Shown: one piece after another, positions 1-8,324 of the stretch
How positions within the stretch are numbered: the first letter of the stretch is position 1
Layout of the letters: every line of letters begins with the position of its first letter
DNA from: JAGLCW01 sp964422555
GTDB lineage: Bacteria; Caldisericota; Caldisericia; UBA6126
Reading direction: 5' to 3'
Assembly (NCBI GenBank): GCA_964422555.1
Contig: CAYRBR010000011.1
Location: 1 to 29,776 of the forward strand
Length of the DNA stretch: 29,776 bases
Made by a program: the position numbers and the translations under genes
The notes under the pieces: generated by a model
Databases searched by the model: none
What the model saw: only the letters and a program-made list of their open reading frames with translations
Told to the model about the DNA's origin: nothing

Positions 1-183
1 GGTAGTTTGCGTTCAAGAATGAATAAACTAATTCCAGTATTTGCAATTGTTTTGGCAATAATTTTTATTCTTAGAGGCTTAAGTTTGGGGATTCCGTTTT
101 TAAGTCCTCCCGAAAAAAAACTTCATGTACCGGCAACAGTTGAAAACGCTCAAGACAATTGCTGTTCAGAACCGACTATTTGA
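1..183 (+). CDS. C-terminal end of a TauE/SafE (UreH-2)-like membrane protein, 5' partial
   Basis: An open frame enters at base 1 and ends at the TGA at 181-183, leaving 60 residues. One hydrophobic helix (about residues 8-27) is followed by RGLSLGIPFLSPP and a short polar tail with a Cys-Cys pair near the end (NCCSEPTI). A last helix followed by 'lRGL-LGIPyiSP' resembles the end of sulfite exporter TauE/SafE-like proteins of the UreH-2 type, which are polytopic inner-membrane proteins linked to metal or cytochrome maturation. The family call rests on this short C-terminal signature alone, so it is tentative. The tail Cys pair could bind metal, but that is inference. Everything upstream lies outside the window. 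Confidence 0.55.
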   Translation, partial: GSLRSRMNKLIPVFAIVLAIIFILRGLSLGIPFLSPPEKKLHVPATVENAQDNCCSEPTI

Positions 184-448
184 AACTTAATGTCTTGCGA
201 GGATTCCAATAGTACTTTTAGGCTCAGAAGAAATAAAACACTCTTATATCACTTTCGTAAAACTTAATAATAATTGTTGAAGTATTAAAAGCGTTTAGTA
301 GATATTGTTTGTATTCAATAATATTAAAACGTAAATCCTCACTAATCAACGCCTCACAACTATCACCGTTTGCATTGTGCGATAAGAAAAAAGTAGTTTG
401 CGGCGGATTAGATTTTTCTATTCCTTCAGATATAATTAGTTTGAAGAA
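184..448. other. Intergenic region, no gene recognised
   Basis: This AT-rich 265-base gap separates the partial membrane protein from the next gene. A short open frame at 309-515 overlaps the following gene in another frame, has no Shine-Dalgarno site and a composition unlike the neighbours, so it is not called. I see no hairpin with a T-run after base 183. The only convincing signal is a TATAAT hexamer at 431-436, listed separately. Confidence 0.5.
408..436 (+). promoter_or_regulatory. Probable promoter with perfect -10 for the gene at 449
   Basis: A perfect TATAAT lies at 431-436. A poor -35 match (TTAGAT, 408-413) sits 17 bases upstream. The predicted transcription start is about 443, leaving only some 6 untranslated bases before the ATG at 449. 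The start has no properly placed Shine-Dalgarno site, which fits a near-leaderless message. The -35 is weak, so confidence is moderate. Confidence 0.4.
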
Positions 449-961
449 ATGCTCTTTACATTTAATCCCTTCGACAACAGATTCGAGCTTCAGTCGTACG
501 ATATTACACCCTTAAAACCTTCTCGACCTGTTACTTTTATCGGGTATATTATATCCCTTAGTAGTGATACATTAATACTGGGATCGAAAGATTCAAGAAG
601 GCTGGTACTCAAGATACCTCCTCATTTTTTTAACACTCTTCTTCAAGATGGTAAAGTGAAAAAAGGTGCATTGATAAAAATAACTTCTTTCTCTGATAGA
701 AATGGTGAAAATCAAGCAATTCGATATTCTATTTTGAATGAAGAAATGTATAACGAATTAAAAAAAATGCAATCAGAACATCCAAATCCACCTGGTGTTG
801 TAACTCGATGCTTTCCTCCAGTTATGTCTCCAACGATGCAAAAACTCCCGATTCAAACCCAAAAAAGACTAACCCAAGAAGAGATTGAGAAAAGAAAAGA
901 AATGCAAAAGAAGTGGATTGAAAGTCAGAAAGCAAAACAAGGTCAGCAGAACAATAACTAA
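449..961 (+). CDS. Hypothetical protein, possible OB-like beta domain with charged C-terminal tail
   Basis: This 170-residue protein has no signal peptide or membrane helix. Residues about 28-95 alternate hydrophobic and polar positions as in a small beta barrel (VTFIGYIISL, TLILGSK, LVLKIPP, ALIKITSF), which could be an OB-like fold. A proline-rich linker follows, then a highly charged tail (about 135-170) rich in Lys, Glu and Gln that is likely helical or disordered. I do not recognise the family. The ATG at 449 is the only usable start because an in-frame TAG lies at 437-439. The stop overlaps the stop of the convergent gene by four bases. Confidence 0.65.
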   Translation: MLFTFNPFDNRFELQSYDITPLKPSRPVTFIGYIISLSSDTLILGSKDSRRLVLKIPPHFFNTLLQDGKVKKGALIKITSFSDRNGENQAIRYSILNEEMYNELKKMQSEHPNPPGVVTRCFPPVMSPTMQKLPIQTQKRLTQEEIEKRKEMQKKWIESQKAKQGQQNNN

Positions 962-2562
962 ATACCAACTATTTGCTTTGCTTTTTTCATTCTTTCTTCC
1001 AGGAGTTTGAAATCGTCTTCACAGAGTATTGGTTGGTTAGCTCTTTTTGCACGTAACGCAGTTTCGTAGAAAGTAGTTAACTGGTCAAGGATAGGAATGA
1101 ACTCCTCCCGGAATTTTTCATTGGCTATCTCATATTTGTTTTCTCTTTCAACAAATTCATACACATCCATCCACTGGATAACTCTTCCAGCAGCTTGCAT
1201 GCGTTCAGTTCCTGCAAAGTTTGTGGCTGAATATTTAAGTTTGATTTCAGGGATTGATTCTGTTGGGTTTACCGAAGAAAGAAATTCCATTCGTAAATCA
1301 AACAGGTTGTTGATGGAAAAAAATGTGTGGTCAATTGTACCGTCGTATTCGGTGGGTTGAAAATTAAAAATTTTAATTAAATCGGGAGTATTGTGACCCG
1401 TGGCTATTGTTTCTGGAGTACGAGTTTTATCAAAAGTGGAAACCAGAAGAAGTGTGTCAGCAGGTGCTATACAAAATCCGATGTAAGTAAGGTGATCGAA
1501 AAGATAATATGGATCATAGGGGCGAGTTTGTCCGCCCAGGAACTCGTTGTTGTTGATAAAATGGAAAGATTTTTCAGAAAACAAAGCTAAGTGATTATTT
1601 TCGGTAAATAAAAATGTATTTTGGTCCAGGGTAACAATCCGAAAAAGTCGGAAAAAAGGAAATGTATAGATTGGGGCGGTATTGACATGAGCTTTAACCG
1701 TGAAAGGATGAACCCCCGGGCTAATACTTGCATGGGCATCGTCTTTGAATCGATATAGAATTTGATTGCTACTGTAATACAGTGCGTTTGTGTTTTGTGA
1801 AAAAGAAAAACCATAAAACCAATTGTCAAAACTTTCTTCGTTCAAAAATTGTTTGATAGGTTGGACAGCAGTGGATTTATTCCAGGTAAACAATACTTTT
1901 CCAAAGGGTACATCTTCGACATTGTCAACATTCGATAAGAAGGGATTGTAAGAATCTGTATCAACTACGCCATACATGTTTTCAAGGGCAGAATCATATT
2001 GGTTGATCTGAGAGAAATAATCTACTGGATTGAGCTCAGGAAGTTTCTGACCAGTGAAACTGTCTAGCAGGAAACATTCTTGATCGATGGGAGAAACAAG
2101 TAGTTTTGCTCCATTGTCAACAAAGAATATTTGATCTTTTCTGTCTTGTCGCGGAATATAAAACAACATTTCGGAGAGTTTTTTTTCATTTCCCGAAGAC
2201 AAATCTTTCGAAACAATAGCAGCTCTTCGAATTGATTTCTTTGATTCAATTCCTTCTGTTGTTTCAATTCGGATGAAGTATAAGGTTTGGTCAATCTGTG
2301 AGTAGAAAGGAAAGTCGTCATTGTTGTTTGTTAGAGCACTGATATTTCCACTTTCAGGTTGAAGTAGTCGAATACCGTGCCCTGCAGGATCTGAAAAAAA
2401 CACTGCTTTGTCAAGAGATTGTAGTTCATATTTGGATATCTTTTGATTGTTGGTGCGTGAACAATGAATGAAAAAGGAAGCACAAAAAATGATACACAGA
2501 AAAAGGGTAGTTTTTTTCATAAAAGCAGAATTTTTGATAGAAAATTGTAATATTTTTTTCAT
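958..2562 (-). CDS. Putative exported lipoprotein-like protein, beta-propeller-like, function unknown
   Basis: The protein is about 534 residues from the ATG at 2562. A basic N-terminus and hydrophobic stretch end at FFIHC, followed by a polar linker, as in a lipoprotein. The residue before the Cys is His rather than Gly or Ala, so lipidation is uncertain. The mature part has repeated segments such as KAVFFSDP, QTLYFIRIE and NALYYSSNQ, suggesting a TolB/WD-like propeller, and it ends in a charged helical region. I do not recognise the family. Alternative starts are the ATG at 2568 and the ATG at 2520 (MKKTTLFLC), which gives the most compact signal peptide. I chose 2562 because it lies 8 bases after a TATAAT and no candidate has a Shine-Dalgarno site. 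Confidence 0.6.
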   Translation of the reverse strand: MKKILQFSIKNSAFMKKTTLFLCIIFCASFFIHCSRTNNQKISKYELQSLDKAVFFSDPAGHGIRLLQPESGNISALTNNNDDFPFYSQIDQTLYFIRIETTEGIESKKSIRRAAIVSKDLSSGNEKKLSEMLFYIPRQDRKDQIFFVDNGAKLLVSPIDQECFLLDSFTGQKLPELNPVDYFSQINQYDSALENMYGVVDTDSYNPFLSNVDNVEDVPFGKVLFTWNKSTAVQPIKQFLNEESFDNWFYGFSFSQNTNALYYSSNQILYRFKDDAHASISPGVHPFTVKAHVNTAPIYTFPFFRLFRIVTLDQNTFLFTENNHLALFSEKSFHFINNNEFLGGQTRPYDPYYLFDHLTYIGFCIAPADTLLLVSTFDKTRTPETIATGHNTPDLIKIFNFQPTEYDGTIDHTFFSINNLFDLRMEFLSSVNPTESIPEIKLKYSATNFAGTERMQAAGRVIQWMDVYEFVERENKYEIANEKFREEFIPILDQLTTFYETALRAKRANQPILCEDDFKLLEERMKKAKQIVGI

Positions 2563-2567
2563 GGGCA

Positions 2568-2577
2568 TATTATAATA
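2568..2577. promoter_or_regulatory. Palindromic -10 element shared by divergent genes
   Basis: The ten bases TATTATAATA are a perfect palindrome containing a consensus -10 on each strand (TATAAT at 2571-2576 forward, and the same hexamer in reverse). It sits between the reverse gene ending at 958 and the forward gene at 2602. A forward -35-like TTGTAA lies at 2545-2550. Forward transcripts would have a short leader with AAAGGA before the ATG at 2602; reverse transcripts would begin at or beside the ATG at 2562. Confidence 0.5.
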
Positions 2578-2601
2578 GAAAACAAGAAAGGATGCACCAT
2601 C

Positions 2602-4245
2602 ATGAAAAAACAGTTGATATGTTTTCTTGTTATTCTCGTTGTAACGCTTTCCTTAAGTATGAATACAATTGTTGCTCATGGAGACTACACCGTAAACGAA
2701 TACAGTACTTCTTCGTATCCGAATTTTATAGTAAACTCAAAAAATGTATCTCTGGAAATTTTTACTGCTACTTGGTGTGGATGGTGTCATAAGGCATATG
2801 AACTATTTGACTCTTTGCAAGAGCAGTTTGGCGATCAACATATAACCAATATCCGATATCATTGTCAAGATGAAATATCTATGAGTACAATTGAAGAGCG
2901 AACAGACTACTATGGTATCAGTGGATTTCCAACCATTATTACAAACGGCACGAATAAGCAAACTGGGGTTTCAGAGGAAATGTTTGCTACTTTCTCCAAA
3001 ATGATTGAAGATGAACTTAGTACTCAATCTGAACTTGCTATTCATTCGAATATTTCTGTTCGCGAAAACAGAATCTACTTTGATGTATTTCTACAAACCC
3101 AGGATCGTCAGATAGAGGGTGAGTTCATGGGATTTACAATGATTAGCGGTGTAAATGCTCATGATAATGTATACGATTATGTTGCTGATGCAGTTTTTCC
3201 TTCTTTTGATGGACTCCATTTAGTATTAAATCCGAAATCTCTGTATCATGTACACTTTTATATTCCAATGGATTCAACAATTGATCCGGAATATTACAGC
3301 ACGTTGTGTATATTCCAAAATTTGGCAACAAAGCAAATTTACAACTCTGATTTTACATCTTTGTATGCGGAAGTTCCTATTAGTACAAATCCTGTTCCTT
3401 TTGAAAAAGAGGTGAATCGGGATTCTGCTTTCAAAATTCAACTGCAGGATGGGATAATTCTTAAAACAATACAATCTGAGTATTTTTATTTCCAAGATAA
3501 CACAGGAGAGATTATCCCGTCTGAATGGTCTTATAATCCTTCTATTCGGGAATTAACCATACGACCCGTATCTTTGCTAAAACCAGATACAAACTATGTT
3601 CTTTTCATCAAAGGGGGAAAGGATTCGTTTTTATCTACTAATCATCAAACTCTCTACACCGACTTACTTATTCCTTTTACTACTTCGAATTTACCTGAGA
3701 TTGATATGCAGTATTCACGAAGTGAGTACATTTTCGAAGATGTGTCTGTGATAGACACTCCCCATACTACATTTAAGTTTAAAGAATTGCATGGTAATCC
3801 TGTTCGAGTTAATATCCTGCCAGGAGCACGATGGATTTCTTGTACTCCTGAGTCAATGGACAGCAGTGAGGGAACGATTGATATAACCCTAGATCCATTG
3901 TTTATGGTAGTTGGGAAAAATACTGGTTTTATTGAGGTCAAGTCCATTGCAGGTACACATATAATACGGGTTGAGGCAAACAGAAGAAGCGATAAGTATC
4001 CTACTATTCGGTTAGATTCTTATCCTTTACTTACATTTGAAGACTCTATCAGTATCACTGGAAAAACCGATGGATACAAAGTGTATGTAAAAGGAAATGA
4101 AATTGAAGTGGATTTAGATGGGAATTTCTCATTTCATTCTTCTCTGCATTATGGAATTAACTATATTCATATAGAAGCAAAGAACATGCGTGGGAAAAAA
4201 TCCTCTTATCCATTGATGGTGATTAGACTAGAAAAAGAAGAGTAG
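2602..4245 (+). CDS. Secreted Omp28-like thioredoxin-fold protein with Ig-like domains
   Basis: This 547-residue protein starts with a signal peptide (about residues 1-25). A thioredoxin-like domain (about 48-140) carries the CGWC redox motif at 59-62 and the expected cis-proline motif GFP near 108-110, as in Omp28-like and other secreted thioredoxin proteins. A middle region (about 145-255) resembles the second half of Omp28-like proteins. An SbsA-type Ig-like domain follows (about 263-361), then a beta-rich part and a final Ig-like domain (about 455-545). The likely role is thiol-disulfide exchange or protein binding outside the cytoplasm. The ATG at 2602 follows AAAGGA by about 10 bases. 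The window has a second Omp28-like protein at 14499. Confidence 0.75.
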   Translation: MKKQLICFLVILVVTLSLSMNTIVAHGDYTVNEYSTSSYPNFIVNSKNVSLEIFTATWCGWCHKAYELFDSLQEQFGDQHITNIRYHCQDEISMSTIEERTDYYGISGFPTIITNGTNKQTGVSEEMFATFSKMIEDELSTQSELAIHSNISVRENRIYFDVFLQTQDRQIEGEFMGFTMISGVNAHDNVYDYVADAVFPSFDGLHLVLNPKSLYHVHFYIPMDSTIDPEYYSTLCIFQNLATKQIYNSDFTSLYAEVPISTNPVPFEKEVNRDSAFKIQLQDGIILKTIQSEYFYFQDNTGEIIPSEWSYNPSIRELTIRPVSLLKPDTNYVLFIKGGKDSFLSTNHQTLYTDLLIPFTTSNLPEIDMQYSRSEYIFEDVSVIDTPHTTFKFKELHGNPVRVNILPGARWISCTPESMDSSEGTIDITLDPLFMVVGKNTGFIEVKSIAGTHIIRVEANRRSDKYPTIRLDSYPLLTFEDSISITGKTDGYKVYVKGNEIEVDLDGNFSFHSSLHYGINYIHIEAKNMRGKKSSYPLMVIRLEKEE

Positions 4246-4246
4246 G

Positions 4247-5401
4247 TTATAAGACTATTCTGGGAATTCGATCAGTTAGATTGCATAGAATTTCGTAAGG
4301 AATTGTGTTACCCCATTGTGCTACATCACTGACAGTGATGAGGCTGTCCCCTGATTGACCTATGAGAATTACTTTATCTCCAATAGTAGGAGAAGAGCAA
4401 TCGGTTAGATCAATCATAAATTGGTTCATACAAACATTACCAATAATAGGATACATTGAGCCATTAACTATAACTTTACCCACATTGGACAAAGACAAAG
4501 GAATTCCATCTGCGTAACCAAGAGGGATAATGCCTAGTACTGTGTGTCGTGTAGTTTGAAATGTACGATTGTAGCTAATGTAGGAGTTTGGGGGAACTTC
4601 TTTTATGACACTTATATAGGATTCTAATGATAATACCGGTTTCCAATTTTTCTGATCTTGCTCTATAGGAGAGATTCCGTATAGAACAAGCCCGGGTCGA
4701 ATTGCATTGAAATGATAAGAGGGAAAACGAATAACTGCTGCACTATTGGAAGTATGAATAAGATACTTGGATAGTTTGTCACCTGGAAGCGACTGAAGCA
4801 TGTCTTCAAACAATTGAGTTTGTTTTTCGGTATAGGACGTATGAATATTTCCTGAATCTGCATAATGGGTACAAATACCTTGTATGGAAACAGAGTTGTT
4901 GTTTAATTTTTCAATAATGGAGGGAAGTTCTTTGGGGTAAAAACCAATTCTACCCATACCCGTGTCTACTTTTAAGTGAATTGGAATAGAGCGAGAACAT
5001 TCTTGCTGTAAAAATGAGGAGAGTTCAATATGACTTCCTATTACAGGAATTAAATGATACTGATTTACACCAGAAAACTGATGATTTAGAAGAGGTCCAA
5101 AAATTAATATTGAAGAGTGAATTCCGTTTTCACGAAGTTGAATTCCTTCTTCAAGTGTAAAAACTCCAAAATGCTGAATGTCAGCTAATTCAAGTTTTTT
5201 TGCAATCGATATAATTCCATGTCCGTAAGCATTTGACTTAATCATTGCAATAATAGCTGTGTCAGGAGAAGTAAGAGATCGAATTCGATTCACATTAAAA
5301 AGTAAATTTTTGGTATTGATGAAAATGCGATTCATGGGTAGGGCATCTTCTGTGGAAGTAGAAAAATAATTATTATTAGCATTCATTGCACAATTTACCA
5401 T
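4247..5401 (-). CDS. alr: Alanine racemase
   Basis: Alanine racemase interconverts L- and D-alanine with pyridoxal phosphate, supplying D-alanine for peptidoglycan. Numbered from the 5401 start, the PLP lysine is in IKSNAYGHG (K55), KVDTGMGRIGF follows at 144-154, the RPGLVLYG motif holds the Arg facing the PLP ring (R235), and the second catalytic base is Tyr277 in SYNRTF. GYADGIP is also conserved. The usual GRVCMDQ motif reads GNVCMNQ (321-327), two changes from the common form. The family normally begins at MNRIFINTKN (ATG at 5335), so the first 22 residues may be untranslated. I kept 5401 because a TTGACA promoter places the transcript start there. Its stop nearly touches that of the convergent gene. 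Confidence 0.92.
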   Translation of the reverse strand: MVNCAMNANNNYFSTSTEDALPMNRIFINTKNLLFNVNRIRSLTSPDTAIIAMIKSNAYGHGIISIAKKLELADIQHFGVFTLEEGIQLRENGIHSSILIFGPLLNHQFSGVNQYHLIPVIGSHIELSSFLQQECSRSIPIHLKVDTGMGRIGFYPKELPSIIEKLNNNSVSIQGICTHYADSGNIHTSYTEKQTQLFEDMLQSLPGDKLSKYLIHTSNSAAVIRFPSYHFNAIRPGLVLYGISPIEQDQKNWKPVLSLESYISVIKEVPPNSYISYNRTFQTTRHTVLGIIPLGYADGIPLSLSNVGKVIVNGSMYPIIGNVCMNQFMIDLTDCSSPTIGDKVILIGQSGDSLITVSDVAQWGNTIPYEILCNLTDRIPRIVL

Positions 5402-5408
5402 AAGGACA

Positions 5409-5436
5409 AAGGTATCTGTAAAGGTCTATTTGTCAA
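5409..5436 (-). promoter_or_regulatory. Probable alr promoter, leaderless geometry
   Basis: On the reverse strand a perfect TTGACA (5436-5431) is followed after 16 bases by TACCTT (5414-5409), a weak -10. Seven bases then separate it from the ATG at 5401, so the transcript would start at or next to the start codon. No Shine-Dalgarno site precedes that ATG. Confidence 0.4.
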
Positions 5437-5464
5437 GAAAAAGCTCTGATTTCAAAAAGAGGGC

Positions 5465-5492
5465 TTGACATTGAAAAGAGCGACAATATATT
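5465..5492 (+). promoter_or_regulatory. Promoter of the deacetylase-sucCD operon, leaderless geometry
   Basis: TTGACA (5465-5470), a 16-base spacer and TATATT (5487-5492) form a near-consensus housekeeping promoter. Six bases later comes the ATG at 5499, exactly where transcription should begin. There is no room for a Shine-Dalgarno site. Confidence 0.65.
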
Positions 5493-5498
5493 GTGTTC

Positions 5499-7163
5499 AT
5501 GCAACTAAATAATGCAAAAAAAGTGCTGGCATTTTTTCTATGCACTTTTTTAACAACATTGGTTTCCATATCGGGAATGTGTTTTACTTCTTCTGTTAGT
5601 GCTTATTCTGAGATAAAAATTCTTCAACCTTCTCCGGGGGAAGTTGTATCAGGTTATGTTTCAGTGATAGTGAACCTGGAGAAAAAGGATCTTTCATTGT
5701 CTCTACATGTTATTAGCAAAGACGGTAATTGTGTCGAGTATTCCTTTTCCCAATCCCAGGGAAACTACGAATTAATGTTTAATTCTAAAGACTTTCAAAA
5801 TGGAACACACTATCTATATATTGTTAATGATGAAGGAAAAGTTCCACTTGATTCCAAAGTAGTTTCTATTGTTATCGACAATACACAGCCTTCACTACAG
5901 GCAAAAATGTCTTCTTTGCTTGTTCGAAGTGGGACTCTTCAAACGATTACACTTGTTACAAACGGTTTATTACAAAGCGTTTGTGCAATAATTGATGATG
6001 ATATTGAAATTCAGTTAAATGAGCGAGAAGAGGGAACAAAATGGGAAACGAGTTATTTTGTTCCTTACACCATGAATGAAGGGACACATTTAATAAAGAT
6101 TGTCTGCAAAGACCAAAAAGGAACTTCAATTCAAACCGACCTACAGTTTATGGTTTGCAATTCGGAACCCTTTTTTACTTCTCCTTCTAGTGGACGTTCT
6201 ACTTTGTCTGAATCGGTTGTGTTTGAAGGTTGTTTTAAACCCGGAGAGATTGTATATCTGTATCGAAATAGTTCCAATAGTAGCTCTCTTGTTGAATCCA
6301 TACGAGCTGATTATCAGGGCAACTGGATTTCCCAACCCATAAAATTAACGGATGGGATGAATCACTTCTCTGTAAGTGCTCAGAAGAACGATAAACAGAT
6401 ACAGGTATTCCCTTCTCAAAATATTAGTTTACGGTATTATCAAAAAGGTCTTCTTGTGTTGAATTATCATGACATTGTCGAAGAGGGCAATGTATTTTCA
6501 CGAACTCCAGATCAGTTTAAAGCAGATATGGATTACTTGCTAGATAACGGATTTAACTTTGTTACTCCAACTCTTTATTTAAGCCACATTGAAGGAAAAG
6601 CAGAATTACCTTCAAAACCAGTCCTTATTACTTTTGATGATGGATTAAGTGGAGCCTATAAATATGCGTACCCCATTTTAAAAGAGAGAGGAATTGAAGG
6701 ATTCTTTTTCTTGTTAGTTAGTAGAGTGAGTACTTCTGATCATTATGTAACGTGGGAACAATGTGTAGAAATGCAATCTTCAAGAGTTTTTAGCATGGAG
6801 TCACATACAATGAATTCCCACTATTTTGTAGACGATCATGAGGGTAGGCATGCGGCTCTTATTAGTAGATTACCTTTACCCGATGGAACAGTCGAAACTA
6901 GCGAACAGTATTTGGCTAGAGTTTCGGAAGATCTTCTTTTATCAAAACAAATTATTGAAGAAAAAATTCAGAAAACTGTTAATTTTCTTGCCATTCCCTT
7001 TGGCTATGGAAATGATGATTTAAATAAAATTGTTAGAAATGCTGGATATAAAGGTACATTTAATTCTGGTGGTGGGATTAATTCCCTGCCATTAAAAAAT
7101 GGATGGAGTGTAAAGCGAATTACGGTTCGTAAAAACGATATATTATCTAAAATTCTTTTCTAG
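5499..7163 (+). CDS. Secreted polysaccharide deacetylase (NodB fold, PgaB-like) with N-terminal Ig-like domains
   Basis: The protein has 554 residues from the ATG at 5499 and begins with a signal peptide (about 1-36). Two or three Ig-like beta domains follow (about 37-312), probably for binding cell wall or glycan. The C-terminal NodB domain (about 315-554) starts with the YHDI motif typical of PgaB/IcaB-like deacetylases. It has TFDDG with the metal-binding Asp pair (380-381) and the HTMNSH metal motif (H436, H441). IPFGYG stands where the family has a Pro-Tyr/Phe-Gly motif. The inferred reaction is metal-dependent N-deacetylation of an N-acetylated extracellular polysaccharide. GTG at 5493 is an alternative start, but the promoter points to 5499. 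Its stop codon lies within the Shine-Dalgarno site of sucC, so the genes are cotranscribed. Confidence 0.88.
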   Translation: MQLNNAKKVLAFFLCTFLTTLVSISGMCFTSSVSAYSEIKILQPSPGEVVSGYVSVIVNLEKKDLSLSLHVISKDGNCVEYSFSQSQGNYELMFNSKDFQNGTHYLYIVNDEGKVPLDSKVVSIVIDNTQPSLQAKMSSLLVRSGTLQTITLVTNGLLQSVCAIIDDDIEIQLNEREEGTKWETSYFVPYTMNEGTHLIKIVCKDQKGTSIQTDLQFMVCNSEPFFTSPSSGRSTLSESVVFEGCFKPGEIVYLYRNSSNSSSLVESIRADYQGNWISQPIKLTDGMNHFSVSAQKNDKQIQVFPSQNISLRYYQKGLLVLNYHDIVEEGNVFSRTPDQFKADMDYLLDNGFNFVTPTLYLSHIEGKAELPSKPVLITFDDGLSGAYKYAYPILKERGIEGFFFLLVSRVSTSDHYVTWEQCVEMQSSRVFSMESHTMNSHYFVDDHEGRHAALISRLPLPDGTVETSEQYLARVSEDLLLSKQIIEEKIQKTVNFLAIPFGYGNDDLNKIVRNAGYKGTFNSGGGINSLPLKNGWSVKRITVRKNDILSKILF

Positions 7164-7172
7164 GAGGAGATT

Positions 7173-8324
7173 TTGAAATTATTGGAATACCAAGCTAAGG
7201 AAGTATTCAGAAATGCTGGAATTTTAACCCCTACCGAACGAATGGTCAAAAATGTGCAAGACGCCGTGGAAGTTGCTGCCACTGAAGTACATTATCCATG
7301 TGTTGTAAAAGCTCAGGTTCCTGTGGGTGGAAGAGGAAAAGCCGGTGGTGTAAAACTAGTCAAAAATGAAGATGAGCTCAAAGAAGCTGCCTCTGCAATA
7401 CTAGGAATGGATATTAAGGGTTGTATTGTCGATAAGGTTCTTATATCGCAAGCAGTTCCAATCCAAAACGAATACTATGTAAGTGTTGTATTACACAGAG
7501 CTTCTAAAAAACCTATGGTGATTATATCTCCTTCTGGTGGAGTGGATATTGAGGAAATAAGCAGAACTCATCCTGAAATGATATTCAAAGAAGAATACGA
7601 CATGATCTTTGGATTCAAAGACTACAGCCTGCGTAAGAGATACAACAAAGTGTTTGCAAATCAGGAGCAAAAAGTTTCGTATGCTAATTTCAAATCATTC
7701 CTCGAGCAACTTGTAAAAACCTATTTTGACAATCATGCAACTTTAGTCGAAATCAATCCTTTAATTATTCATGATAATCAATGTATGGCATTGGATGCGA
7801 AAATTTTACTAGATGACAATGGATTAGATTTACATCCAACTTTTTCCAAGTATGTTGAAGAGAATGCTGAAGAAACAGAACAAGAAAAAATGGCACGTGA
7901 AGCAAACGTAACCTACATATCTTTGGATGGAGATATTGCCTGCATGGTAAATGGTGCTGGTTTAGCAATGGCCACTATGGATACAATTAAATATTTTGGG
8001 GGTAGCCCAGCTAATTTTCTTGACATCGGTGGTAGTTCCAACCCCGAAAAAGTGGTAAATGCACTGAGAATTATTACTTCGAACAAAAAGGTGAAAGCGA
8101 TTCTCATTAATATTTTTGGTGGAATTACACGGTGTGATGACATTGCAAATGGTTTTAAACAAGGAATTGAAAAAGTCAAACTAGATCTTCCCATATCCTG
8201 TCGAATTGTTGGAACCAATGACAAAGAAGCTATTGCTATTATGGAAAGCATCAATATACCTGTCACTACAGATATGGACACCGCTGTCGAAAAAGTAGTT
8301 AAACAAGCAAAGGAGAATCATTAA
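7173..8324 (+). CDS. sucC: Succinyl-CoA synthetase beta subunit, ADP-forming type
   Basis: This is the ATP-grasp subunit of the enzyme that interconverts succinyl-CoA and succinate with phosphorylation of a nucleotide, in the citric acid cycle or acid-forming fermentation. At 383 residues it matches the usual length of about 388. The N-terminal ATP-grasp region contains GGRGKAGGV (52-60) and the metal-site segment EINPLI. The C-terminal CoA-ligase-like domain has LDIGGSSNPEKV and NIFGGITRCDDIANG. Translation begins at a TTG preceded by a very strong TAGGAGGAG (7161-7169) that includes the upstream gene's stop. Its TAA overlaps the ATG of sucD. Nucleotide preference (ADP or GDP) cannot be settled by eye. 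Confidence 0.96.
   Translation: MKLLEYQAKEVFRNAGILTPTERMVKNVQDAVEVAATEVHYPCVVKAQVPVGGRGKAGGVKLVKNEDELKEAASAILGMDIKGCIVDKVLISQAVPIQNEYYVSVVLHRASKKPMVIISPSGGVDIEEISRTHPEMIFKEEYDMIFGFKDYSLRKRYNKVFANQEQKVSYANFKSFLEQLVKTYFDNHATLVEINPLIIHDNQCMALDAKILLDDNGLDLHPTFSKYVEENAEETEQEKMAREANVTYISLDGDIACMVNGAGLAMATMDTIKYFGGSPANFLDIGGSSNPEKVVNALRIITSNKKVKAILINIFGGITRCDDIANGFKQGIEKVKLDLPISCRIVGTNDKEAIAIMESINIPVTTDMDTAVEKVVKQAKENH

Noticed and set aside
309..515. 68-codon forward open frame in the first intergenic region
   Set aside because: It starts at a rare TTG, has no Shine-Dalgarno site, overlaps the better-supported gene at 449 in another frame, and resembles no protein family.
7913..8281. 122-codon reverse open frame inside sucC
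   Set aside because: It lies fully within a clearly conserved gene on the other strand and shows no independent start signal or family motif.
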